Below are positions 1-9,062 of a stretch of DNA of 64,000 nt, piece by piece. The stretch comes from CAVOAK01 sp963664465 (GTDB lineage Bacteria > Pseudomonadota > Alphaproteobacteria > UBA8366 > CAVOAK01). The stretch lies in assembly GCA_963664465.2 (NCBI GenBank), contig CAXXSU010000006.1, forward strand, positions 124,001 through 188,000. Reading direction: 5' to 3'. Position numbers and translations under genes: made by a program. Position 1 is the first letter of the stretch. Each line of letters opens with the position of its first letter. Under the pieces are notes generated by a model, which searched no databases, was not told where the DNA came from, and saw nothing but the letters and a program-made list of their open reading frames with translations.

Positions 1-1046
1 TGGCGCGTTTTGCCGAGCGACAAGTTGATCGCGCGCTCGCGTGCCTCGGCAAGCTTGTCGTCCGTCGCCGCATCGCCGACGAAGTAAAACGACTGAACGG
101 CGCGTGTGCGGCTGGGTGACAGCGGCGTGTAAATGACCGGCGCGCTGCGGTTGAGGCCAAGGGAGATAGTGACGTTTGGCAGGCAAGCGACGATACCGGC
201 GGGGTTGGGCTTTGTGGCGCCCTTCTTCAGCGGAATCTCCGGCAGCTCCGAGGGGTACATGTTCCGCGGTGGCCGCTTCGGGCTTGGCCGCAGCGACAGG
301 ACGTTGCCCTCCGAAACCATCAACGTGTATGGCTCACCCGTGTCCAGATCAACCTCGTCCGACATCTTATCGAAGATGCCGTGATGGACCCAGATGTGGT
401 GATAGACCTCCCAATTCTCGTTGTTCATCTTCCAGTTGGCCTCGTATTCCCAGTCGATCCGGAAGGCCGGGCGCATGCAGTCGATGTCGAGATGGTCGTA
501 AAGATCGATCGCCGGTTTGAGATAATCGTGCAGCGGCTCCGCATTGCCTTCGAGGTTGATGAAGACGATCCGGTGCCACTCGTCGCAGCGCACGGGCACG
601 AGCCCGTTTTGCTTCTTGTCGACGTGGAAATTCTCAGAGTTGGGCGTACCATCGAAGTATGGCGTGGCGATCAGATTGCCTTCAAGGTCATAGGTCCATG
701 CGTGGTAGGGACATTGTAGGTTGGACAAGCCCTTCTCCGGCTTCTGCAGCACGATTGTCGCACGGTGGCGGCAAACGTTGTGGAAGGCGCGAATATTGTT
801 CTTCTTATCGCGAACCAAGATGAGCGGAAGCCCAAGAACCGTGACCGGCATTGCATCGCCCGGCTCGGGGATATCGTCGGCGTAGGCGACACCCATCCAG
901 GTTCGCGGGAACAACTTTTCTTGCTCCAGATCAAAGAACTCCTGGCTCGTATATGCGGCGCGTGGCAGGCCACGGGCCCGTTCGATCGGCTGCGCGAGTT
1001 TGGACGCAACATCTGGTCCGAGAATTTCTGCAAAACTGCGTGTCAT
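1..1046 (-). CDS. Rieske [2Fe-2S] aromatic-ring-hydroxylating oxygenase alpha subunit, copy 1 (3' end beyond window)
   Basis: The frame reads leftward from an ATG at 1046 without a stop to the window edge, so about 348 codons of an expected 404 are present. The N-terminus MTRSFAEILG matches the two paralogues to the right. The Rieske cluster ligands are visible as C92-x-H94 and C112-P-Y-H115, and the mononuclear iron site as YHHIWVH with His216 and His221. The third iron ligand (an Asp near residue 363 in the paralogues) lies outside the window. Such subunits insert oxygen into aromatic or amine substrates using electrons from a separate reductase, and no reductase or ferredoxin is seen here. 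It lies 119 bp downstream of copy 2 on the same strand, so co-transcription is plausible. The substrate cannot be deduced. Confidence 0.9.
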   Translation of the reverse strand, partial: MTRSFAEILGPDVASKLAQPIERARGLPRAAYTSQEFFDLEQEKLFPRTWMGVAYADDIPEPGDAMPVTVLGLPLILVRDKKNNIRAFHNVCRHRATIVLQKPEKGLSNLQCPYHAWTYDLEGNLIATPYFDGTPNSENFHVDKKQNGLVPVRCDEWHRIVFINLEGNAEPLHDYLKPAIDLYDHLDIDCMRPAFRIDWEYEANWKMNNENWEVYHHIWVHHGIFDKMSDEVDLDTGEPYTLMVSEGNVLSLRPSPKRPPRNMYPSELPEIPLKKGATKPNPAGIVACLPNVTISLGLNRSAPVIYTPLSPSRTRAVQSFYFVGDAATDDKLAEARERAINLSLGKTR

Positions 1047-1165
1047 TTGCGATTCCTATTCTGCTTCTTAGTGAACCACGGACCCGACACCTAGCCGTGT
1101 CCGATTAACCAAATTTCTCCACCCACTGTTTGCGGCGCTGGCAGGTGGCTGTCAATGCATCACGA

Positions 1166-2380
1166 CTAGCTCAGAGTCTTCACCAACCAGTTTTGGAAAT
1201 ACTGCACATTCGTCTCCCAGGTCGGTGAAAACTGCACCACGTCCGCCGCGGGCGAGTAGCGAGCCGCTTGTTGCAGTTCGAAACAATTGTGATCCTGACT
1301 GCGAATGCCGCCCTTGTCGTCGAACTGACGCGTCGGACCGAGCCAACGATTTAACCGCTCGTCGCGGGCGTCGGCATACTTCTCGTCGGTGGCTGCATCG
1401 CCGGCGAAATACCAGGCCATGCTTGCCATCGTGCGGTCCGGTGCCAGTGGGATGTAAACGACCGGCGCATAACCGCCGTTGTTCAGTGAGGCAGTGACGT
1501 TTGGCAGTATCGCATTTGTCGCACCAGCGATGCCCTGTTTGCCGTTCTTCGTCGGGATCGGCGGAAGCTCGACCTTCGGTGGAGGGCCTTGGCGCTTGCG
1601 CGGTGGCTTATTCTCACCGCCGCGCAGGGTCATGACGTTTCCCTCGGCAGTCGTCAGCGTATAGGGCTTGCCGGTCTCGAAATCGATCTCTTCCGACATC
1701 TTGTCGAAGATGCCGTAGTGCACCCAAACATGATGGTAGACCTCCCAGTTTTCGTTCACGAGCTTCCAATTGCCCTTGAACTCCCAACTGAACCGGTGTC
1801 CCATTTTCAGGCTATCGATATCCATGTGGGCGAGCATCTTGTCCGCCGGCGCGAGATAGTCTCGCAATGGCTCGGCATTGCCTTCGAGATTGACGAACAC
1901 GACCTTGTTCCAAACGTCGCAGCGGACCGGCACCAGCCCGTTCTGCGCCGCATCGACATTAAAGTTCTCGGAGTTCGGCGTGCCGTCGAAATAGGGCGTC
2001 GCCTTGAGATTGCCCTCCAAGTCCCAAGTCCAGGCATGATAGGGGCACTGCAGATTAGACAGACCCTTTTCCGGCTTCTGCAACACGATCGTCGCGCGGT
2101 GGCGGCAAACGTTGTGGAAGCAACGGATTTTGTCCTTTTTGTCGCGCACCAAAATAAGCGGCAAACCCGAGACGGTAATCGGAATTGCGTCCCCAGGCTC
2201 AGGCACATCGTCGACAAATCCGACGCCCTGCCATGTTCGCGGAAACAGCTGCTCCTGCTCGAGATCGTAAAACTCTTGCGTGGTATACGCGGCCCGCGGT
2301 AGCCCCCGTGCCGTTTCAATCGGCTCCTGAAGCTTCGCTATCGATTCCTTACCCAGGATTTCTTCGACGGTCCGCGTCAT
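1166..2380 (-). CDS. Rieske [2Fe-2S] aromatic-ring-hydroxylating oxygenase alpha subunit, copy 2
   Basis: A 404-residue protein. The start at 2380 is chosen because a GGGGG stretch sits at ribosome-binding distance and because it aligns with the MTRTVHEILG start of copy 3; an upstream in-frame start at 2413 would add eleven unconserved residues. Rieske ligands are C92, H94, C112 and H115. The catalytic domain carries NENWEVYHHVWVH (His216, His221), and a likely third iron ligand is Asp363 in SQDHNCFELQQ. It is the middle member of a tandem set of three, 247 bp downstream of copy 3. Family membership is clear (RHO alpha subunit, Rieske plus SRPBCC-fold catalytic domain). The substrate is unknown, and no small beta subunit or reductase is adjacent. 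Confidence 0.93.
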   Translation of the reverse strand: MTRTVEEILGKESIAKLQEPIETARGLPRAAYTTQEFYDLEQEQLFPRTWQGVGFVDDVPEPGDAIPITVSGLPLILVRDKKDKIRCFHNVCRHRATIVLQKPEKGLSNLQCPYHAWTWDLEGNLKATPYFDGTPNSENFNVDAAQNGLVPVRCDVWNKVVFVNLEGNAEPLRDYLAPADKMLAHMDIDSLKMGHRFSWEFKGNWKLVNENWEVYHHVWVHYGIFDKMSEEIDFETGKPYTLTTAEGNVMTLRGGENKPPRKRQGPPPKVELPPIPTKNGKQGIAGATNAILPNVTASLNNGGYAPVVYIPLAPDRTMASMAWYFAGDAATDEKYADARDERLNRWLGPTRQFDDKGGIRSQDHNCFELQQAARYSPAADVVQFSPTWETNVQYFQNWLVKTLS

Positions 2381-2627
2381 TCGAATCCCCCAAACGGTGG
2401 CCCTGAAGTCCATAACGTATCGAGGCTCGCTGCCTCTGCAGCTCCTCGATAACGGATACTTTCAGTGCCCGAAAATACAACGCCCTTGGGCGTCGCAGGA
2501 CCAAGTCTATTACCAAATTGATGCTCGCCGCAAGCTCGCGCGCACGAACCAATACGGATTGCGCGGTAGGGCGTCAGGCCAATTTATCTTTGCAACGCGT
2601 TGGTTCGACGACCATAGCGGCAAAGTC

Positions 2628-3842
2628 TCAAGCGAGATTCTGCACGACCCAATTCTGGAAATACTGAACGTTGGTTTCCCAGGTTGGAGAGAACTGGACG
2701 TCGTCGGCCGCCGGCGACATGCGCGCACGCTGCTGCAACTCCATGCACGAATGGTCCTGACTGCGGATACCGCCACGCTGGTTGTACTCGCGCGACGATC
2801 CCAGCCAACGATCGAGCGCTTGTTCGCGGCCTTCCTTGTATTTCTTGGCGGTGGCGGCATCGCCGACAAAATACCAGGCCATTTCGACACGCGTCCGACC
2901 GCAACTGAGCGGAATATACACTGCCGGCGCATAATGGTTGCCGGCAAATGTCACAGTTGTGTTGGGCAGCAAGGCGTTTGTAAAACCGCCGGCGGGCTCC
3001 AGTCCTACCCGACGCGGGAGTGGCGGCAGTGGATGCTTGAGCTCCTTCGCAGGTAATGCACGCGGCGGCCGCCGGTCGTTGCCTTTTAGCGTCATGACGT
3101 TGCCATTAGCCACCATGTCCGTGAAAGGCTCGCCGGTCTTGAGGTCAACTTCCTCCGACATCTTGTCGAAAATGCCCTCGTGGACCCAGACATGGTGATA
3201 GACCTCCCAGTTCTCGTTCACGAGCTTCCAGTTGGCGTCGAATTCCCACGACACGCGATGGGCGATGCCTAAGTTCGATAGATCAAAATCCTCGAGCATT
3301 GTTGCGGCCGGTGCGAGATACTCGTCCAAAGGCGCGGCGTTGCCTTCGAGATTGACGAAGACGACCTTGTTCCAGACGTCGCAGCGGACCGGCACCAGCC
3401 CGTTCTGCTTCTTGTCGACGTTGAAGTTCTCGGAGTTTGGCGTCCCGTCGAAGTAGGGCGTCGCCTTGAGGTTGCCTTCAAGGTCATAGGTCCATGCGTG
3501 GTAGGGACATTGTAGGTTGGACAAGCCCTTCTCGGGCTTCTGCAGCACGATCGTTGCACGGTGGCGGCAGACGTTATGGAAGCAGCGGATCTTGCCCTTT
3601 TGGTCATGCACCAGGATCAGCGGCAGACCCGAGACGGTAATCGGAATGGCATCGCCCGGATCGGGCACATCGTCCTCATAGCCGACGCCTTGCCAGGTCC
3701 GGGGAAACAGCCGTTCCTGCTCGAGTTCGAAAAATTCCTCGCTCGCATACGCCGCCCGTGGAAGGCCCCGCGCCGTTTCAATCGGCTCCTGCAGTTTAGC
3801 AATCGCGTCGCTACCCAGGATTTCATGTACCGTTCGTGTCAT
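2628..3842 (-). CDS. Rieske [2Fe-2S] aromatic-ring-hydroxylating oxygenase alpha subunit, copy 3
   Basis: A 404-residue protein starting at 3842 behind a GGAAGGA ribosome-binding site; a longer frame to 3902 lacks conservation with the paralogues. Rieske ligands C92/H94 and C112/H115, iron ligands His216/His221 (YHHVWVH) and an Asp in SQDHSCMELQQ are all present, so the enzyme looks active. It is the promoter-proximal member of the leftward tandem set. A 62-bp stretch over the Rieske motif (3472-3533) is identical to copy 1 (676-737), although flanking sequence and the intervening copy 2 differ, which suggests gene conversion. Substrate unknown. Confidence 0.93.
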   Translation of the reverse strand: MTRTVHEILGSDAIAKLQEPIETARGLPRAAYASEEFFELEQERLFPRTWQGVGYEDDVPDPGDAIPITVSGLPLILVHDQKGKIRCFHNVCRHRATIVLQKPEKGLSNLQCPYHAWTYDLEGNLKATPYFDGTPNSENFNVDKKQNGLVPVRCDVWNKVVFVNLEGNAAPLDEYLAPAATMLEDFDLSNLGIAHRVSWEFDANWKLVNENWEVYHHVWVHEGIFDKMSEEVDLKTGEPFTDMVANGNVMTLKGNDRRPPRALPAKELKHPLPPLPRRVGLEPAGGFTNALLPNTTVTFAGNHYAPAVYIPLSCGRTRVEMAWYFVGDAATAKKYKEGREQALDRWLGSSREYNQRGGIRSQDHSCMELQQRARMSPAADDVQFSPTWETNVQYFQNWVVQNLA

Positions 3843-4093
3843 AGACTTTTCCTTCCCACAGTGCGTTTCGGCCTTCTGGCCTCGACCGACTGCGCCGAGC
3901 ATTTGCGTTCAACGCCATGCTAACAAACGCCAACGCAGGCGCAAGCACGAATCACAGATGGAATATGGTAACAAAACTACGCTTTTGCGGAGACGACAGA
4001 TCGGCAGCGCTGGATCGCAAATATCCTATCCTTTGGTGCAAAATCCATATCTAACCAGCTTGTCGGACCGCGACATTCAGGAACCGCCGCGCT

Positions 4094-5017
4094 GTGTTTT
4101 CACGGGTTATCAAACCACTCGCGAACCTTTCCACCAATCTGCGCGGCATGGCCATCGTCTTTGTGTCGACGGCCGGTTTCGCCTCGTCACATGGAATGGT
4201 CCGCCAAGTCTCGTCGGACCTGCACGCGTTCGAGATCGTCTTCTTCCGCAATATTCTTGGTTCGCTGGTGATACTGCCGTGGTTCGTACGCTACGGATTG
4301 TCGCCGCTTAGGACACGCCGTCTCGGGACTCACATTGTGCGTGTCGGCATCAGCGTTGTGTCGATTTTAACTTTCTACATGGCGCTCATTTTGGCGCCAC
4401 TTGCGCAGGTAACTGCGCTTTCGTTCCTTGGTCCCATTGTCGGCGCGATGCTCGCGACTCTATTCCTCGGCGAGGTCGTGCGGATTAGGCGCTGGGTGGC
4501 GATCCTGTTCGGATTTGCTGGTACGGTCGTCGTGTTGCGCCCCGGCGTAGGTGCCATCGAACTGGGCATCGTGCTTGCGCTGGTCTCCGCGCTCGGTTGG
4601 GGTGTCTCGATGACGATCGTTAAGTTCCTGAGTCGAACGGAATCGAGCGTGACGATCATCAGCTACAACGTCGTGCTGATGACGCCGCTGTCGTTTTTTG
4701 CCGCCTTATTCGTCTGGCAGTGGCCGACATGGACACACCTGATGTGGCTCGGCACCATCGGTCTGATTACAACAGCGGCCACACTCGGCTTTACCCAGGC
4801 AATCAAAGACTCTGCCATCAACGTCGTCATGCCGCTCGATTTTTTCCGCCTGATCTGGATCGCTATTATCGGATTTGTCTTTTTTGGAGAAATTCCAACG
4901 ATTTTCACCTGGATCGGCGGGGCAATGATCTTTTCGAGCGCAACCTACATTGCCTATCGTGAAAGCGTATTGAGTCGCGCAGCCAAGAAACAGGGCGCGG
5001 CAGCAGCGCAGTCATAG
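4094..5017 (+). CDS. EamA/RhaT-family (DMT superfamily) permease
   Basis: A 307-residue integral membrane protein with about ten hydrophobic segments arranged as two EamA repeats, the usual size and layout of drug/metabolite transporters. It opens with a GTG at 4094; an ATG at 4148 (MAIVFVSTAG) would remove an 18-residue cytoplasmic tail and is an alternative. Features such as a hydrophobic stretch ending in LGPIVGAMLATLFLGE followed by a positively charged loop (VRIRRW) are typical of the family. It is read away from the Rieske set, and its promoter would lie in the 250 bp between them. Export of a metabolite is the likely role but the substrate is unknown. Five copies of a 9-bp repeat follow directly after its stop. 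Confidence 0.85.
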   Translation: MFSRVIKPLANLSTNLRGMAIVFVSTAGFASSHGMVRQVSSDLHAFEIVFFRNILGSLVILPWFVRYGLSPLRTRRLGTHIVRVGISVVSILTFYMALILAPLAQVTALSFLGPIVGAMLATLFLGEVVRIRRWVAILFGFAGTVVVLRPGVGAIELGIVLALVSALGWGVSMTIVKFLSRTESSVTIISYNVVLMTPLSFFAALFVWQWPTWTHLMWLGTIGLITTAATLGFTQAIKDSAINVVMPLDFFRLIWIAIIGFVFFGEIPTIFTWIGGAMIFSSATYIAYRESVLSRAAKKQGAAAAQS

Positions 5018-5062
5018 GTATCTGTGGTATCTGTGGTATCTGTGGTATCTGTGGTATCTGTG
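5018..5062 (+). repeat. Tandem repeat: five perfect copies of GTATCTGTG
   Basis: Five uninterrupted 9-bp units start one base after the permease stop codon (TAG at 5015-5017). The unit is a multiple of three, and the tract could vary in copy number by replication slippage without touching the coding sequence. Confidence 0.95.
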
Positions 5063-5150
5063 CAGACTCGCGGCATGCCGGCCAGGTCATGGGACTTCGT
5101 TTCGATCCGTGCAATACTGGATGGCCACGTCGAACACTCAGGATCGTATA

Positions 5151-5456
5151 ATGCCGATATTTCGATCGCTCTTGTGGCTTGCCGCACAACGAGTCGCCAG
5201 CAATCCGAAGGCGAGAGCCAAGGCCGCAAAACTCCTTGAGCACGAGATCAAACCGCGCGCTCAGGCCGCGTGGGATCAGACGAAACCTGCGGTTGCGCGG
5301 ATTGCCGCGCGGCTGGAACGCCTCGCCGGTGATCCGAACCCGATCGACGCTGAGCATTCGCCGCATGAAGGAGCAGGCGAGGATCCGGCTGCAAAGGCCT
5401 TCCGGCGCAAGCTCGCCGGAAAGTTGGGCGGTGGCCGCCTGTGGCTCTGGAAATAG
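5151..5456 (+). CDS. Small hypothetical protein, helical and basic/acidic
   Basis: A 101-residue protein from the ATG at 5151 (MPIFRSLLWLAAQ); the frame is open further upstream to 5109 but the extra residues look non-coding. The N-terminus has a short amphipathic or hydrophobic stretch, the middle is rich in Ala, Lys, Arg and Glu and predicted helical, and the C-terminus has a conserved-looking KLAGKLGGGRLWLW. It lies between the permease and the convergent RidA gene. I do not recognise a characterised family, and no function is proposed. Confidence 0.55.
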   Translation: MPIFRSLLWLAAQRVASNPKARAKAAKLLEHEIKPRAQAAWDQTKPAVARIAARLERLAGDPNPIDAEHSPHEGAGEDPAAKAFRRKLAGKLGGGRLWLWK

Positions 5457-5544
5457 CCCAATTCGCGCTGAAAACAATCCGCTAAATTGAGCTCAGGTTA
5501 TTGGCACGGGCTGGCGGCCAGTCGTTTGTTCGGCAGCGCGAGGT

Positions 5545-5943
5545 TTACACTTCGTCTTCAGGAATAACCGCAGTGACGTCGATCTCAACGATCCATTCCG
5601 GCCGTGCAAGTCCGGTGACGGTGACCCCTGTCGAGCAGTAGTGGATCCCTTTCATCCATTTCGCAATGGCGCCGTATACGGCTTCGCGGTGACGCCAATC
5701 GGTCACGTAAACCGTCGCCTTGACGATATGCTCGAGCTTCGATCCTGCATCTTCCAGAACCTGTTTGATGTTCTGCATCGCTTGGTCGGCTTGCGCTCCC
5801 GGCTCGTTCGGTATCGTCTTGCCATCCAGGTCCCAGCTGACCTGGCCCATCATGTAGATTGTATTGCCCGCCCTGATCGCCTGGCAGAATGATAGATCTC
5901 GGCCGTAGCTCTCTGGATACGGCCTGATGATTGTGTTCGGCAT
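5545..5943 (-). CDS. RidA-family (YjgF/YER057c/UK114) protein
   Basis: A 132-residue protein of the usual RidA length. Recognisable family elements are the strand AGNTIYMMGQVSWD, the helix QADQAMQNIKQVLEDAG, VKATVYVTD, and the C-terminal strand ARPEWIVEIDVTAVIPE. Canonical RidA hydrolyses reactive enamine/imine intermediates from PLP enzymes, but many paralogues next to oxygenase genes act on other small substrates. Here it lies downstream of and on the same strand as the Rieske oxygenase at 6112-7479, with about 170 bp between, which hints at a shared catabolic role. The TrpR-like core is intact; the exact subfamily is undetermined. Confidence 0.85.
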   Translation of the reverse strand: MPNTIIRPYPESYGRDLSFCQAIRAGNTIYMMGQVSWDLDGKTIPNEPGAQADQAMQNIKQVLEDAGSKLEHIVKATVYVTDWRHREAVYGAIAKWMKGIHYCSTGVTVTGLARPEWIVEIDVTAVIPEDEV

Positions 5944-6111
5944 CGATATCTCCCTTGGTTTTGAGGTCTCGGGTCACGCCGGTCACGCCATGGCGTGCGG
6001 AAGGGTAAACCCAGATTGATTTACATCGGACGCGCGGCACCGTCGCACGACCACCATTGCGGAACAAGCGGACCGTCCGGCAGATGAATCGCCGCGAAAG
6101 CGCGCTCGACG

Positions 6112-7479
6112 TTAAGAGGTGTCGCGCAAGTGTTTGAGCCGCCGCGCGACTTCGGCTTGGCGCTCTTCATAGCCGAGCGTCAGGGTGTCGACGATGATCT
6201 GTCCGACCACTCGTCCGACAGTCTGGCGCTGTTTGAGTTCATCGGTTGCGGGTTCGGGAATAGCCAACACGACGTCGCCGGAGATCGTCGGCACCCGACC
6301 GTCGGCGTTGAGGTCCGGCGTTCGCAGCAGTTCGCCCTTCTTGACGCGCCGGATACCGCGCCGCAGCATCGCCCGCAGCATGGCGACACCGGTATCGGTC
6401 TGGCCCAAACGCTCAAGTTTGTGGATTGTGATCGGGCCCTGTCCGACTTGTGCCTCAAAATCGCCGGGCTCGCGGCGACTATCCGCTTGGCTGCGTTCGT
6501 CCCCAGTCTGACCGATGAAATCGACCTTGTTGAGGCCAATACGCTCGTAGTCGGGCTCATTGCCGACTTGATCGTTGAAGTGACGCCAGGCGATCAGCTT
6601 GCAGTTCGTATCGTCGACCGGCGTCACCCATTTCGTGATACCGGCGCGGGTAAACCATTTCTCGCTCGAAGCGTCCTCATAGATATTGGTCGGCTGTGCA
6701 AAATTGGGGGCGATGGTCTCGGCCGCCCGGACCCAGATGAAATCGCCCCAGCGCCGCGTGTTGGTCAAATAGATGCGTGCGCCGTCACGCGTGCGGTGCC
6801 ATTCGAGGAGGCCGGTCGCTCCCCAAGACGGCGAGAATTGGGCACCGGTCGAGCGCGTGTGCAGGAACACACTGTGGAAGGGATCCTGCGGGTTCTCATT
6901 AACCTGCAGCCAGTTGCACGGCATGTCGATGGCATAGGGCACCAATTCGCTGCCCGGAATTTCCAAAGTGTCGTAGACCGGGAATTCGGGCTTCTCCTCA
7001 GGTGGGCCCATATAGGCAAAAACCAGGCCCTTGTACTCGAGCGCCGGATAGGCGCCGTGCGCCAGCGTGTGCCGGATCGGGCTGTCCTCGGGCTCGCCCG
7101 GCGTCTCCAGGATCGTGCCGTCGACATCAAACAGCCAGCCGTGATAGCAGCAGCGGATACCGTGCTCGGCGATCACGCCATATTCCAGGGATGTACGGCG
7201 GTGGCTGCATTGCCGGTGCAACAGCCCGACTTTGCCTGACAAGTCGCGGAAGGCGACCAGATCCTCGCCCATGATGCGCAGCGCCAACGGCAGATCGGTC
7301 AACTGCTCCGCCATGCAGACGGGCTGCCAGAAGCGGCGCAGATATTCGCCACACGGCGTACCCGGATCGGTGTGCGTTAGCTCGGCATCTTCTTTCGCCG
7401 TGCCCGAGCGGTGGTAACCGTTATAATTGGCCTTAAGAGCTTCGGTGATCGCCGTCATAGCTTCAGGGTCCTCGCTCAT
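6112..7479 (-). CDS. Rieske [2Fe-2S] oxygenase, phthalate 4,5-dioxygenase-like subgroup
   Basis: A 455-residue protein, distinct from the three tandem oxygenases. The N-terminal Rieske domain has C91-S-H93 and C110-C-Y-H113 with sixteen residues between H93 and C110. The catalytic domain has NPQDPFHSVFLH, giving Asp199, His202 and His207 around the mononuclear iron. The start GTPCGEYLRRFWQPV and the overall length resemble phthalate 4,5-dioxygenase and related demethylases, which form homohexamers and pair with a reductase having a plant-type ferredoxin domain; no such reductase is visible. It is divergent from the LLM oxidoreductase, with about 80 bp between starts. The substrate is inferred to be an aromatic compound only by family. 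Confidence 0.88.
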   Translation of the reverse strand: MSEDPEAMTAITEALKANYNGYHRSGTAKEDAELTHTDPGTPCGEYLRRFWQPVCMAEQLTDLPLALRIMGEDLVAFRDLSGKVGLLHRQCSHRRTSLEYGVIAEHGIRCCYHGWLFDVDGTILETPGEPEDSPIRHTLAHGAYPALEYKGLVFAYMGPPEEKPEFPVYDTLEIPGSELVPYAIDMPCNWLQVNENPQDPFHSVFLHTRSTGAQFSPSWGATGLLEWHRTRDGARIYLTNTRRWGDFIWVRAAETIAPNFAQPTNIYEDASSEKWFTRAGITKWVTPVDDTNCKLIAWRHFNDQVGNEPDYERIGLNKVDFIGQTGDERSQADSRREPGDFEAQVGQGPITIHKLERLGQTDTGVAMLRAMLRRGIRRVKKGELLRTPDLNADGRVPTISGDVVLAIPEPATDELKQRQTVGRVVGQIIVDTLTLGYEERQAEVARRLKHLRDTS

Positions 7480-7559
7480 TCGAATTCAAGGATACTAGTG
7501 CAAATTGAGAGTCGATCGCCAGATTGGCCAATCGCCCGTCATGGCCCATAGTATTCCAT

Positions 7560-8582
7560 ATGATCGAAACGCCCCTTTCCGTTCTTGATCTCGCACCCAT
7601 CGTCGAGGGCAGCGACGCCCGCCAGGCATTGCTCAACACCTTGGAGCTTGCGCCCCACGCCGACGCCTGGGGCTACACGCGTTATTGGCTGGCGGAGCAT
7701 CACAACATGCCGGGCATTGCGAGCGCGGCGACGTCCGTGGTGATCGGCCAGGTCGCGCGAGCAACCTCGACCATCCGGGTCGGCGCCGGCGGCGTCATGC
7801 TGCCCAACCATGCGCCGCTTGTGATTGCCGAACAGTTCGGCACCCTGGCCGCGCTCTTTCCGGGCCGCATAGATCTCGGTCTGGGCCGGGCGCCCGGCAC
7901 CGACCAGCAAACCGCCTATGCCCTGCGCCGCACGCTGGCTGGTGGCGGCGATGCCTTCCCGCAAGACGTGCTGGAGCTGCAGCACTATTTCAAGGAACCA
8001 GAGCCGGATCAGGCGATCCGGGCCGTGCCGGGCGCCGGCCTTAACGTACCGATCTGGATTCTCGGCTCCAGCCTCTACGGCGCGCAGCTCGCCGCTGCCC
8101 TTGGCCTGCCCTATGCCTTCGCCTCACACTTTGCGCCGGCAGCCTTGATGCCGGCCATCGAAATCTACCGCGAGAGGTTCGAGCCGTCAGAGCAGCTCGA
8201 TAAGCCTTATGTCATGCTGGGAATGAACGTGATCGCCGCCGATACGGAAGATGAAGCGCGTTTTCTTAAGACCTCGGTCCTGCAATCCTTCGTCAACCGG
8301 AGCAAAGGCCAGCGGGGCAAACTGCCCCCACCCGTCGACGGCTACGAGGAACAACTCAGCCTGCCTGAACGGAAAATGCTGGACAAGGCCCTGTCCTGTT
8401 CCGCTACCGGTGCAGCCGATACGGTGGAGCGCGAAATTTCCGCCTTCGTCGAAAAAACCGACGCCGACGAAATCATGATCACCTGCAACATCCACGATTT
8501 CGCGAAGCGGCTGCGGTCCTTCGAGTTGGTGGCGGCGTTGATGAACTCCAAGTCTCAGGTTCGCGAGAGCGCCGAGCGCTAA
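7560..8582 (+). CDS. LLM-class flavin-dependent oxidoreductase (luciferase-like monooxygenase, MsnO8 type)
   Basis: A 340-residue protein from the ATG at 7560 (MIETPLSVLDLAPI); a TTG further upstream at 7524 is in frame but less likely. Signature segments of the bacterial luciferase-like fold are YTRYWLAEHHNMPGIASAAT, IRVGAGGVMLPNHAPLVIAE and FPGRIDLGLGRAPGTD. The family uses FMNH2 supplied by a separate reductase, or F420 in some members, to oxidise substrates with O2. It is convergent with the YaiI-family gene, the two stops being ten bases apart, and divergent from the Rieske oxygenase, so the two may share a regulatory region. The substrate is unknown. Confidence 0.88.
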   Translation: MIETPLSVLDLAPIVEGSDARQALLNTLELAPHADAWGYTRYWLAEHHNMPGIASAATSVVIGQVARATSTIRVGAGGVMLPNHAPLVIAEQFGTLAALFPGRIDLGLGRAPGTDQQTAYALRRTLAGGGDAFPQDVLELQHYFKEPEPDQAIRAVPGAGLNVPIWILGSSLYGAQLAAALGLPYAFASHFAPAALMPAIEIYRERFEPSEQLDKPYVMLGMNVIAADTEDEARFLKTSVLQSFVNRSKGQRGKLPPPVDGYEEQLSLPERKMLDKALSCSATGAADTVEREISAFVEKTDADEIMITCNIHDFAKRLRSFELVAALMNSKSQVRESAER

Positions 8583-8591
8583 TCCGGCCCG

Positions 8592-9044
8592 TCAACTGGG
8601 GCGCATCGCTTCCTGAACCGCGCGCTCCAGCGCATCGAGAAAGCGCAACCGGTCCTTCTTGTTGAAAGCCGGATTGTAGCCGGCAATCTCACCGGTATCC
8701 CGCAGGTGGGCGTTCAAATCGCGCATGGCGAGCGCCGAGCCGATGCCGGCCTTCGTGAACGGTCGGCCATCGGGTCCAAGGACGGCGGCCCCGGCCGCCA
8801 AGCAACGCGCTGCGAGCGGAATGTCCGCGGTTACGACAATATCGCCGGCACCCGCCTGCTCGGCGATCCAATCGTCGGCGATGTCCGGACCCTGCTCCAC
8901 CACCACCCGGCGCACCAGGGGGTCTTCATCGAGGCGCATCCATTGGTTCGAGACCATGTGAACGACAAGTCCGTGACGGCGCACCACACGCATCGCCTCG
9001 TCTTTGACCGGGCACGCGTCCGCGTCGATGTAAAGGGCCGTCAT
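8592..9044 (-). CDS. yaiI: UPF0178 / YaiI-YqxD family protein (DUF188)
   Basis: A 150-residue protein matching the family from end to end: the N-terminal MTALYIDADACPVKDE, then VVHMVSNQWMRL, the acidic AGAGDIVVTADIPLAARCL, and GPDGRPFTKAGIG. The Asp-rich ends (DADAC, TADIPL) recall the PIN-like nuclease fold assigned to the family, though biochemical function is not established. It is separated by about 20 bp from the ABC-F gene upstream on the same strand, so the two are probably co-transcribed. Confidence 0.9.
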   Translation of the reverse strand: MTALYIDADACPVKDEAMRVVRRHGLVVHMVSNQWMRLDEDPLVRRVVVEQGPDIADDWIAEQAGAGDIVVTADIPLAARCLAAGAAVLGPDGRPFTKAGIGSALAMRDLNAHLRDTGEIAGYNPAFNKKDRLRFLDALERAVQEAMRPS

Positions 9045-9062
9045 GATCGGCCGGTCAATTGA

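Noticed and set aside
6130..7239. A 369-codon rightward frame
   Set aside because: It is a shadow of the Rieske oxygenase, whose iron and cluster motifs are intact on the minus strand.
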